A stretch of DNA of 9,474 nt from CAYMLQ01 sp964390795 (GCA_964390795.1 CAYMLQ010000229.1:1-9474); one strand, 5' to 3'. Shown: positions 1 to 6,245, counted from the stretch's first letter. Notes: generated from the sequence alone by a model not told the origin. Program-made: numbers and translations.

Positions 1-72
1 GCCAGCAGTCCACCCCACTTTTGAAAAGCGTGCATTTCATTTTGCACTTCGCCCAATAGTTCAAAATCCCTC

Positions 73-102
73 TTGCGCCGTGCCCTCCTTATTTGCTATT
101 TT
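73..102 (+). promoter_or_regulatory. Possible sigma70-type promoter for the tRNA gene
   Basis: A TTGCGC box (73-78) and a TATTTT box (97-102) are separated by 18 bases, and the second lies 22 bases before the first tRNA base. This suits a stable-RNA promoter with a short 5' leader. The -10 match is moderate and the -35 keeps only the TTG, so this is a position-based inference. The rest of 1-124 holds no gene that I can support; it is AT-richer than the rest of the window. Confidence 0.35.
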
Positions 103-124
103 TACAACCTCTTTTGGAATTCAT

Positions 125-200
125 GGGGCGATAGCTCAGTTGGTAGAGCATCACGTTCGCAACGTGGGGGTCGGGAGTTCGAATCTCCTTCGCTCCACCA
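125..200 (+). tRNA. tRNA-Ala, anticodon CGC
   Basis: The full cloverleaf can be folded by eye. The acceptor arm is 125-131 with 190-196, the D stem is GCTC (134-137) with GAGC (146-149), the anticodon stem is 151-155 with 163-167, and the T stem is 173-177 with 185-189 around the loop TTCGAAT. The anticodon loop TTCGCAA gives anticodon CGC, which reads the alanine codon GCG. The acceptor stem carries a G3:U70 wobble pair (127 with 194), the classical identity element for alanyl-tRNA synthetase, which supports the assignment independently of the anticodon. Discriminator A197 is followed by an encoded CCA (198-200). GCG codons are frequent in the genes downstream, so this isoacceptor fits the local codon use. 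Confidence 0.97.
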
Positions 201-209
201 TGATTGATG

Positions 210-235
210 AAGCCGCCTGTAACGGCGGCTTTTTT
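210..235 (+). terminator. Rho-independent terminator after the tRNA
   Basis: A perfect six-base GC stem (GCCGCC 212-217 with GGCGGC 224-229), extendable by two A-T pairs, encloses the six-base loop TGTAAC. A run of six T (230-235) follows directly and the region stays T-rich to about 246. It sits ten bases past the tRNA CCA end, so the tRNA is probably its own transcription unit, separate from the hyf-like operon. Confidence 0.9.
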
Positions 236-264
236 CTTTGTTTTTTGGCCTTGTTGATATTCTC

Positions 265-318
265 AGACAACCGGCGATCAATTACGCTTGTCTCAAATGG
301 CAGACGGTTTCTGTCTGC
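265..318 (+). promoter_or_regulatory. Leader with two nested inverted repeats (possible operator or mRNA hairpin)
   Basis: The leader of the operon contains AGACAA (265-270) facing TTGTCT (288-293), 17 bases apart, and then GCAGAC (300-305) facing GTCTGC (313-318) around a seven-base loop. The second pair would make a six-base RNA hairpin ending right at the ribosome binding site. All four arms share an AGAC/GTCT core. The geometry is what an operator for the downstream HTH protein, or an RNA hairpin affecting initiation, would look like. No convincing -35/-10 pair is visible in 236-330; TTGATA at 254-259 is the best -35 candidate but lacks a good -10. Confidence 0.4.
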
Positions 319-322
319 GGAG
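319..322 (+). promoter_or_regulatory. Ribosome binding site GGAG of the HTH-EIIA gene
   Basis: GGAG lies eight bases before the ATG at 331. This decides the start: the open frame extends upstream to a TTG at 238, but that codon lies against the T-tract of the tRNA terminator and has no Shine-Dalgarno sequence. The HTH domain begins immediately after the ATG at 331. Confidence 0.75.
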
Positions 323-330
323 CGACGCGA

Positions 331-1008
331 ATGCAATTGTCAGTTAAAGATGCGGCGGCCCTACTGAACGTTTCAGACGAAACGGTTTATAAGTGGGTCA
401 AACAAGAAGAGATCCCCTCGCACACGATCAACGAGCAGGTCCGCTTCAACCGGGCCGAACTGCTGGAGTGGGCCACCGCCCGCAACATCCAAGTCTCTCC
501 CGACCTGTTCACGTCCGACCAGCCTAACCGCTCCAGTCTTTCCACGCTCACCGAGGCTCTGAATGCGGGCGGCGTGGCCTACCGCGTCGGCGGCACCGAC
601 CAGCCTTCCGTGCTGCGCGCGATCGTTCAGGTGATGAAGCTGCCGGACGAGGTGGACCGCGAGTTCCTCTACCAGGTGCTGCTGGCCCGCGAAAGCCTGG
701 GCTCCACCGGCGTGGGCGACGGCATCGCCATCCCGCACGTGCGCAACCCCGTGGTTCTGCACGTCTCCAAGCCGACCGTGACGCTCTGCTTCCTCGAGAA
801 CCCGATCGAGTTCCACGCCGTGGACGGCAAGCCGGTCAACATCCTGTTCACGCTCGTCAGCCCCACCGTCAAAACGCACCTGCACCTGCTCTCGCGTCTC
901 AGCTTTGTTCTGAGGACGCCGGACGTCAAAGCGACGCTGCGCCGGCACCCCCCGCAAGAGGAGCTGATGGCGCTGATCGCGTCCGCCGAGTCCAAAATCC
1001 AAGGCTAG
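331..1008 (+). CDS. Excisionase-type HTH domain fused to PTS EIIA (PtsN-like), likely operon regulator
   Basis: The 225-residue protein has two parts. Residues 1-50 are a MerR/excisionase-like winged helix (VKDAAALLNVSDETVYKWVK, then IPSH and a short wing VRFNRAELLEWA), expected to bind DNA. Residues about 67-222 are a PTS EIIA type-2 domain of the fructose/nitrogen (PtsN) class. Its signature is RESLGSTGVGDGIAIPHVR with His136 in GIAIPH, the phosphorylation-site histidine of this family, so the site is intact. There are no transmembrane segments and no EIIB or EIIC domain, which argues for a regulator rather than a sugar transporter. The stop codon is two bases before the hyfB GTG start, so the genes should be co-transcribed and perhaps translationally coupled. 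I infer that a phosphotransfer signal controls this operon or its complex. The domain calls are firm; the role is not shown by sequence. Confidence 0.88.
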   Translation: MQLSVKDAAALLNVSDETVYKWVKQEEIPSHTINEQVRFNRAELLEWATARNIQVSPDLFTSDQPNRSSLSTLTEALNAGGVAYRVGGTDQPSVLRAIVQVMKLPDEVDREFLYQVLLARESLGSTGVGDGIAIPHVRNPVVLHVSKPTVTLCFLENPIEFHAVDGKPVNILFTLVSPTVKTHLHLLSRLSFVLRTPDVKATLRRHPPQEELMALIASAESKIQG

Positions 1009-1010
1009 CC

Positions 1011-3065
1011 GTGTTCCTTGACCTGACCATTATCGCCCTTGCGCTTGCGGCCGCCAGCGGTCTGCCCGGGCTCCTCCTCGAGCGTTCTTCAGCCTGGGGG
1101 GAGCGCGCCGCGGCTGCGCTCATGGCCTGCGCCGCGCTCGCGGGCCTCGCCGGCGCCGCGGGCTGCCTGTGCGGCGGCAGCGGCGTGCCGACGCGCCTCT
1201 TCCCATGGCAGGCGGCGGGCAGCGGCGCGGTCGGACTGGACGCCCTGAGCGCCTTTTTCCTCGTCCCGGTCTTTCTCGTGGGCGGCCTCGGCCCCCTCTA
1301 CGGCCTGGGCTACTGGCCCCAGCGCCGCCACCCGAGCAACGGGCGCAAGCTTCGCCTCTTCTGGGGACTTCTGGTGGCAGGCATGGCACTGCTGGTCATC
1401 AGCCGCCATGCGCTGATCTTCCTGCTGGGCTGGGAGTTCATGGCTCTCTCCGCCTTCTTCCTCGTCGCCACGGAGGACCACCGCGCCGAGAGCCGCCAGG
1501 CGAGCTGGATCTATCTGATCGCCACGCACGTCGGCACCCTGACGCTCTTCGGCCTCTTTGTCCTGTGGCGGCATGCGACCGGCTCCTACGCCCTTCTGCC
1601 GGTTGCGCGGGACGCGTTGAGCCTGAGTTCCCTGCACCTGCTGTTCTTTCTGGCGCTGCTCGGCTTCGGCCTCAAGGCGGGCGCCATGCCACTCCACTTC
1701 TGGCTGCCGGGCGCTCACGCCAGCGCCCCCTGCCACGTCTCCGCCATGCTCTCGGGCGTGGTGCTCAAGATGGGCGTCTACGGGCTGGTGCGCTGGCTCT
1801 CCCTGCTGCCCGCCCCGCCGGCCGCGTGGGGCAGCATCATCCTCGCCCTGGGCGCGGCCAGTGGCCTCCTGGGCGTCGTGTTCGCCCTCGGCCAGCACGA
1901 CCTCAAGCGACTGCTGGCCTATCACAGCGTCGAGAACGTCGGCATCATCCTGATGGGCCTGGGCGTGGCGCTGCTGGGACGCTCGTCCGGCCATCCGGAA
2001 TGGATCGCCCTGGGCCTGGCCGGCTGCCTGCTGCACGTGTGGAACCACAGCTTCTTCAAGTCCCTGCTCTTCCTCTGCGCGGGCGCGGTGGTCCACGCGA
2101 CAGGCACGCGCCAGATCGACCGGCTCGGCGGCCTGGCCAAGGCCATGCCGTGGACCGCGGCCTGCTTCCTCACCGGCTCGGTGGCCATCTGCGGCCTGCC
2201 GCCGCTGAACGGCTTCGTCAGCGAGTGGTTCGTCTACCTGGGGCTGTTCAAGTCCGCGCTCACTGGCGGCACCGCCGCGACTATCGGCGTGCCCGTGCTG
2301 GCCATGGTCGGCGCGCTGGCCGTGGCCTGTTTCGTCAAGGTTTACGGCACTGTCTTTCTGGGCGAGCCGCGTACGCGGGGCTCGGCCCGCGCCCACGAGG
2401 CCCCGCTCACGATGCGGCTGCCGATGCTCGCGCTCGCCGCCACGTGCGCATTGATCGGCCTCGCGCCGGCCCTGGCCGCGCCGGCGCTTGACGCGACCGC
2501 CGCGTGCTGGCTCACAGACACCGGAGCGGCAGCCGCGCCCCTCGCGTCCGTTGCCCCTCTGGGCCTGCTCAGCCTCCTGGCCGTGTCTCTCGCGCTCAGC
2601 GCCGCAGGTCTGGCCGCCCTCCTCCATCACTTGAGCGTTGAGCGTTGGACGTTCAGCGTTGAGCGTTCTCGTTCTCCCCTCTTTTGCTCCGCCGCCCCGC
2701 GCCGCGGCCTCACCTGGGACTGCGGCTATGCCCTGCCGACCGCCCGGATGCAGTACACCGCCTCCTCGTTCGCCCAGACGATCATCGTTCTGTTCCACGG
2801 CGTCCTGAAGCCGCACGGTCGCAGGCCGCGCGTCAGCGGACTCTTCCCGTTGCCGACCCTCACGCACAGCCATGTGGACGATCCGGTGCTAGACCGGCTG
2901 CTCCTGCCCGCCGGGCACCGCATCGAGGCCGGCTTCAATTGGTTCCACCGCTTCCAGCGCGGCCTGACGCAGCACTATGTGCTCTACATCCTTTTGACGC
3001 TACTGGCCCTGCTGTGTACGCTGTTCCCGTTTAAGGCGTTTGTCACGCAGTGGTTCGCGCGGTAG
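1011..3065 (+). CDS. hyfB: Hydrogenase-4 component B-like antiporter subunit, copy 1
   Basis: This 684-residue integral membrane protein belongs to the HyfB/HycC branch of the NuoL/Mrp antiporter family, which moves H+ or Na+ in complex I-like machines. It has roughly 14-16 hydrophobic segments. Visible channel residues are Glu142 (GWEFMALSA), Lys222 (FGLKAGAMPLHFWLPGAHA), His242 and Lys253 (CHVSAMLSGVVLKMGVYG), His305 (LKRLLAYHSVENVGI) and Lys350 (NHSFFKSLLF). The HyfB-specific C-terminal motif LTWDCGYALPTARMQYTASS starts at residue 567, and a last membrane helix follows (HYVLYILLTLLALL). Length is close to E. coli HyfB (about 670). The start is a GTG two bases after the preceding stop, with AAGG at 1001-1004. 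The loop before WDCGY carries a heptamer repeat (2631-2665) and is about 14 residues longer than in copy 2. Confidence 0.93.
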   Translation: MFLDLTIIALALAAASGLPGLLLERSSAWGERAAAALMACAALAGLAGAAGCLCGGSGVPTRLFPWQAAGSGAVGLDALSAFFLVPVFLVGGLGPLYGLGYWPQRRHPSNGRKLRLFWGLLVAGMALLVISRHALIFLLGWEFMALSAFFLVATEDHRAESRQASWIYLIATHVGTLTLFGLFVLWRHATGSYALLPVARDALSLSSLHLLFFLALLGFGLKAGAMPLHFWLPGAHASAPCHVSAMLSGVVLKMGVYGLVRWLSLLPAPPAAWGSIILALGAASGLLGVVFALGQHDLKRLLAYHSVENVGIILMGLGVALLGRSSGHPEWIALGLAGCLLHVWNHSFFKSLLFLCAGAVVHATGTRQIDRLGGLAKAMPWTAACFLTGSVAICGLPPLNGFVSEWFVYLGLFKSALTGGTAATIGVPVLAMVGALAVACFVKVYGTVFLGEPRTRGSARAHEAPLTMRLPMLALAATCALIGLAPALAAPALDATAACWLTDTGAAAAPLASVAPLGLLSLLAVSLALSAAGLAALLHHLSVERWTFSVERSRSPLFCSAAPRRGLTWDCGYALPTARMQYTASSFAQTIIVLFHGVLKPHGRRPRVSGLFPLPTLTHSHVDDPVLDRLLLPAGHRIEAGFNWFHRFQRGLTQHYVLYILLTLLALLCTLFPFKAFVTQWFAR
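2631..2665 (+). repeat. Five-unit heptamer tandem repeat inside hyfB copy 1
   Basis: Five seven-base units run in exact register: TTGAGCG, TTGAGCG, TTGGACG, TTCAGCG, TTGAGCG. A degenerate TTCTCG TTCTC tail follows. The array is in frame within hyfB and is read as the stretch LSVERWTFSVER in a hydrophilic loop just before the conserved C-terminal motif. Seven is not a multiple of three, so gain or loss of one unit would shift the frame. Unit sequence differs from the arrays at 3070-3317 but the period is the same. Confidence 0.85.
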
Positions 3066-3069
3066 GAGA

Positions 3070-3113
3070 GGTCAGAGGTCAGTGGGTCAGTGGGTCAGTG
3101 GTCTGAGATCCGG
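3070..3113 (+). repeat. Left heptamer array (G-rich, GGTCAGA type) between the hyfB copies
   Basis: Starting five bases after the hyfB copy 1 stop, the units are GGTCAGA, GGTCAGT, GGGTCAGT, GGGTCAGT, GGTCTGA and GATCCGG, so two units carry an extra G. The unit is the reverse complement, in rotation, of the GACCTCT unit of the array at 3220-3317, so the two arrays form an inverted pair. For example, 3068-3080 can pair as RNA with 3269-3281 or 3283-3295 over 13 bases with a single G-U pair. Confidence 0.85.
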
Positions 3114-3219
3114 AAAACGAATGAACACAAGTTGCCGATCTGAATGTATCGCGAGCTTCGCAAGAACGCCTTCCGCAGGCCTCGCCTGGGGGATGAGTTC
3201 CCCCTTTCTGCCGCCGTCC
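3114..3219 (+). other. Non-coding spacer between the inverted arrays, with two small hairpins
   Basis: No gene is supported here. Two hairpins are visible: CAGGC/GCCTG around CTC (3176-3188), and GGGGGA (3188-3193) with TCCCCC (3199-3204) around TGAGT. The second is followed by only TTTC, so at best it is a weak terminator or attenuator. The two stems share base 3188 and could exclude each other. A short open frame crosses the stretch but lacks a ribosome binding site and is largely repeat-coded. Confidence 0.4.
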
Positions 3220-3317
3220 GACCGCCGACCTCTACCCTCTGATCTCCGACCTCCGATCTCCGACCTCCGACCTCTGATCTCCGACCTCTGATCTCCGACC
3301 TCTGAACCCTGAACCCA
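3220..3317 (+). repeat. Right heptamer array (C-rich, GAYCTCY type), 14 units
   Basis: Fourteen seven-base units run without a register break: GACCGCC, GACCTCT, ACCCTCT, then alternations of GATCTCC with GACCTCC or GACCTCT from 3241 to 3303, ending in GAACCCT and GAACCCA. One strand is almost pure pyrimidine apart from the GA that opens each unit. The array ends 18 bases before the ATG of hyfB copy 2, so it occupies most of that gene's upstream region, where no Shine-Dalgarno sequence is seen. Confidence 0.92.
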
Positions 3318-3335
3318 GCTTACTTGACAATTAAG

Positions 3336-5330
3336 ATGAATGTTCTCTTTCTACTTCTGCTGGCGATCTCTCTTCTCGCCGTCAGCGGCGTACCCGGATG
3401 CCTGCTGTCGGCGCGTTCGGCCGCGGGCCAGCGCGTCGCGACCGCGCTCCTGCTGGCCGGCAGCCTGCTAGGGCTGGGATCCGTCGCCGCGTCGTGCTTC
3501 GCCGCCCGCACGCCCGAGCTGAGCTGGGCGTGGGGGTTTCAGCAGAGCCGCTTCGCGGTCGCGCTCGACCCGCTCAGCGCCCTGTTCCTGCTGCCGGTCT
3601 TCATCGTGCCCGCCCTGGGCTCATTCTACGGGTTGGGCTACTGGAGGCAGTCCGAGCATCCGGCCAACGGCCGCCGCCTCGGCCTCGCCTACGGACTGCT
3701 AGCCGGAGCCATGGCGCTGGTGGTCATCGCGCGCGACGGCGTGCTCTTCCTGCTCGCCTGGGAGGTGATGGCGCTGGCCGCCTACTTCGCGGCCACCGCC
3801 GAAGACGACAAGCAAGAGGTGCGCCGCGCGGGCTGGATCTACCTGATCGCCACGCACGTCGGAACCCTCTGCCTGCTCGCCCTGTTCGCCCTGTGCCGAC
3901 ACGCGCTCGGGTCGTTCTCGCTGAGCGCGCCTCTGAGCGTTCCCGCCGCGACAGCGAACGCGCTCTTCGTGCTGGCGCTGGTCGGCTTCGGCTTCAAGGC
4001 GGGCCTCATGCCGCTGCACGTGTGGCTGCCCGGCGCTCACGCCAACGCGCCCAGCCACGTCTCGGCCGTGATGTCGGGCGTGATGCTCAAGATGGGCGTT
4101 TACGGCATCGTCCGCATGACCGCGCTCCTGCCGGACGGCGCGGCCTGGTGGGGAGCCGCGCTGCTGGTTGCGGGCGCCTTCTCCAGCGTGGCGGGCATCG
4201 CCTTCGCCATCGGCCAGCGCGACCTCAAGCGCATCCTGGCCTACAGCAGCATCGAGAACATCGGCATCATCGCCATGGGCCTCGGGCTGGCGCTGCTGGG
4301 CCGTGCGCTGGGCCATCCGAGCTGGGTCGCGCTGGGCCTCGGCGGTGCGCTGCTGCACGTCCTCAACCACGCGCTCTTCAAGTCGCTGCTCTTCCTCAAC
4401 GCCGGCGCGGTCATCCACGCGGCAGGCACGCGCGAGATCGACCGCATGGGCGGTCTCGCCAAGCGGATGCCGCGCGTGATGGCGCTCTTCGCCGTGGGCG
4501 CGGTCGCGATCTGCGCGCTGCCCCCGCTGAACGGGTTCGCCAGCGAGTGGCTGCTCTATCTGGGCCTGTTCCAGACCCTGGGCCACGCGGGCTCGGCAGG
4601 CCTGCCCGCCGCCGCGCTGGCCGCCGTGGCGCTGGCCATGACCGGCGCGCTGGCCGTGGCCTGCTTCGTGCGGGTGCTGGGCACCGTCTTCCTCGGCGCG
4701 CCGCGCGCCGAGGCTGCGGGGCAGCACGCCGCGCATGACCCGAGCGCGTCCATGCTCGTCCCCATGACGGCCCTGGCCTGCGGCTGCGTCGCCCTCGGCG
4801 TGGCGCCGCTCGCAGCCGCGCCGCTGCTCGACGCCGCAGTCCGGGCCTGGTCGGCGGGCGCCCCCCAGGCGTCTCTCGCCGAGGCCTCTCCCTTGGCAGG
4901 CCTCAGCGCCCTCGGGCTCGCGCTGGCGGGGCTCGCCGCGGCGGCGCTGCTGCTCCTGAAGCGCTGCCTGCGCACGCAGACCGTCCGGACGGGGCTCACC
5001 TGGGACTGCGGTTACGCGCGGCCGACCGGCCGCATGCAGTACACCGGCTCCTCGCTCGGCGACTCGCTCGTCAGCCTGACCTCGTTCCTGCTGTGGCCGA
5101 AGAACCTGCGCACCGCGCTGCGCGGCCACTTCCCGCGGCCCTCATCCTTCAAGAGCCTCGTCCCCGATGCCGTTCTGGACCGGTTGGTGACGCCGCTCTT
5201 CCGTGCGGCCGAGCGCCGCCTGCCGCGCCTGCGTGTCCTGCAGCAGGGCCAGACGCACCTGTACGTGCTCTACATCTTGATCGTCATGATCGTGCTCCTC
5301 ATCTGGGGAAACGTTGGGAGTGAACAATGA
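3336..5330 (+). CDS. hyfB: Hydrogenase-4 component B-like antiporter subunit, copy 2
   Basis: This 664-residue protein is a paralogue of the gene before it and similar over its whole length. It keeps Glu143 (AWEVMALAA), Lys221 (FGFKAGLMPLHVWLPGAHA), His241 and Lys252 (SHVSAVMSGVMLKMGVYG), Lys349 (NHALFKSLLF) and the motif LTWDCGYARPTGRMQYTGSS from residue 553. One channel-region difference stands out: copy 1 has His305 in AYHSVEN where this copy has Ser304 in AYSSIEN. It ends in a membrane helix, YVLYILIVMIVLLIWG. I chose the ATG at 3336 because it begins the hydrophobic first helix; a TTG at 3324 would add four residues. Neither has a clear ribosome binding site, which is odd for this operon. 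In E. coli hyf, hyfD occupies a comparable third antiporter slot; here a second hyfB appears to fill it. The stop overlaps the hyfC start by four bases. Confidence 0.92.
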   Translation: MNVLFLLLLAISLLAVSGVPGCLLSARSAAGQRVATALLLAGSLLGLGSVAASCFAARTPELSWAWGFQQSRFAVALDPLSALFLLPVFIVPALGSFYGLGYWRQSEHPANGRRLGLAYGLLAGAMALVVIARDGVLFLLAWEVMALAAYFAATAEDDKQEVRRAGWIYLIATHVGTLCLLALFALCRHALGSFSLSAPLSVPAATANALFVLALVGFGFKAGLMPLHVWLPGAHANAPSHVSAVMSGVMLKMGVYGIVRMTALLPDGAAWWGAALLVAGAFSSVAGIAFAIGQRDLKRILAYSSIENIGIIAMGLGLALLGRALGHPSWVALGLGGALLHVLNHALFKSLLFLNAGAVIHAAGTREIDRMGGLAKRMPRVMALFAVGAVAICALPPLNGFASEWLLYLGLFQTLGHAGSAGLPAAALAAVALAMTGALAVACFVRVLGTVFLGAPRAEAAGQHAAHDPSASMLVPMTALACGCVALGVAPLAAAPLLDAAVRAWSAGAPQASLAEASPLAGLSALGLALAGLAAAALLLLKRCLRTQTVRTGLTWDCGYARPTGRMQYTGSSLGDSLVSLTSFLLWPKNLRTALRGHFPRPSSFKSLVPDAVLDRLVTPLFRAAERRLPRLRVLQQGQTHLYVLYILIVMIVLLIWGNVGSEQ

Positions 5331-6241
5331 CCCTAATCAACCTGCTTCTCCATGTGGCCCTCCTGCTGTTCTTGCCGCCGCTGCTGCTGGGCGTGATCAA
5401 CCGAACCAAGGCGTGGTTCGGCGGGCGCGCCGGCGCACCCCTGCTGCAGCCCTACTACGACCTCGCCAAGCTCATGCGCCGGGGGCTGGTGCTGAGCACG
5501 ACCACGACGTGGGTCTTCATCGCCGGCCCGGTCGTCACGCTGGCCACGGTGCTGCTGGCCGGGCTGCTGATCCCGATCGCCGGCTTCGACGCGCCGATCG
5601 CCTTCACCGGCGACCTGATCCTCTTCGCTTACCTGTTCGGCCTGGCGCGCTTCTTCACCACCGCCGCCGCGCTGGACACCGGCTCGGCCTTCGAGGGCAT
5701 GGGCTCGGCGCGTGAGGTGACCTTCGCCTGCCTCTCCGAGCCCGCGCTCTTCTTCGCCTTCCTGGTGCTGGCCAAAGTGTCGGGAACCCTGACGCTGACG
5801 GCCATGCTGCACAGCCCGGCGACCGTCTTTTCGGCGGATGTCGCCGCGCCGCTGGTGCTGATCTCGATCGGCCTCTTCATCGTGCTGCTGGCCGAGACCT
5901 GCCGCCTCCCCGTGGACGACCCCAACACGCATCTGGAGCTGACCATGATCCACGAGGTCATGGTGCTCGACCATAGCGGCCCGCTCCTCGGCGTGATCCT
6001 CTACGCCGCCTCCGTCAAGCTGCTCGTGCTCGGCACGGTGCTGCTGCACGTGGCCGCGCCTTTCGAGTTCGGCAACGCCTGGCTCGACTGGCCCCTCTAC
6101 GTCCTGGAGCTTCTCGGCCTTGCGGCGATCATCGGCATCGTGGAGTCGGTGATGGCGCGCCTCCAGATGCGGCACGTGCCGTACCTGCTCGTCGGCGCGC
6201 TCCTCTTCTGCGGCTTCGGCTTCATCCTGCTGATAAGGTGA
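5327..6241 (+). CDS. hyfC: Hydrogenase-4 component C-like membrane subunit (NuoH homologue)
   Basis: This 304-residue membrane protein, close to the roughly 310 of HyfC/HycD, anchors the soluble electron-transfer arm to the membrane arm, as NuoH does in complex I. The N-terminus has one helix followed by the family signature NRTKAWFGGRAGAPLLQPYY (residues 25-44) and DLAKLMRRG. The second conserved block is LDTGSAFEGMGSAREVTFA with Glu123 and Glu130, matching the loop facing the quinone-like cavity. The third is AETCRLPVDDPNTHLELTMI (residues 189-208) with Glu190, Asp197, Asp198, His202 and Glu204, followed by HEVMVLDHSGP. About eight hydrophobic segments are visible. Start: GGGAG at 5316-5320, six bases before an ATG that overlaps the previous TGA (ATGA), indicating translational coupling. 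Confidence 0.95.
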   Translation: MTLINLLLHVALLLFLPPLLLGVINRTKAWFGGRAGAPLLQPYYDLAKLMRRGLVLSTTTTWVFIAGPVVTLATVLLAGLLIPIAGFDAPIAFTGDLILFAYLFGLARFFTTAAALDTGSAFEGMGSAREVTFACLSEPALFFAFLVLAKVSGTLTLTAMLHSPATVFSADVAAPLVLISIGLFIVLLAETCRLPVDDPNTHLELTMIHEVMVLDHSGPLLGVILYAASVKLLVLGTVLLHVAAPFEFGNAWLDWPLYVLELLGLAAIIGIVESVMARLQMRHVPYLLVGALLFCGFGFILLIR

Positions 6242-6245
6242 CCTC

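Noticed and set aside
125..200. tRNA as an integration (att) site of a mobile element
   Set aside because: No integrase gene and no repeated copy of the tRNA 3' end is visible in the window.
238..330. Upstream TTG extension of the HTH-EIIA gene
   Set aside because: The added 31 residues are encoded next to the terminator T-tract and across the leader hairpins. The ATG at 331 has GGAG at a good distance and directly begins the HTH domain.
80..367. Open frame of 95 codons crossing the tRNA gene
   Set aside because: It reads through a well-formed tRNA-Ala and its terminator, has no ribosome binding site and overlaps the HTH-EIIA gene.
1169..2491. Plus-strand out-of-frame open frame (440 codons) inside hyfB copy 1
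   Set aside because: It is Arg/Pro/Ala-rich low-complexity sequence in the shadow frame of hyfB; the same pattern recurs at 3398-4738 inside copy 2.
1089..2873. Long minus-strand open frame (594 codons) opposite hyfB copy 1
   Set aside because: Its product is rich in Arg, Gly, Glu, Gln and Ala without any domain, typical of the antisense of GC-rich genes. The plus strand encodes a clear family member.
3040..3291. 83-codon open frame over the hyfB-hyfB gap
   Set aside because: Starts inside hyfB in another frame, and its C-terminal part (repeats of SDLRP type) is just the translated heptamer array.
3070..3317. CRISPR array in the repeat region
   Set aside because: Units are seven bases in direct tandem with no unique spacers; CRISPR repeats are about 23-47 bases with spacers of similar length.
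3324..3329. TTGACA as a -35 promoter box before hyfB copy 2
   Set aside because: A perfect -35 hexamer, but it lies 7-12 bases before the start codon. A -10 would fall inside the gene near 3347, where no TATAAT-like box is present.
3699..5129. Long minus-strand open frame opposite hyfB copy 2
   Set aside because: Composition-driven shadow; no motif and no ribosome binding site.
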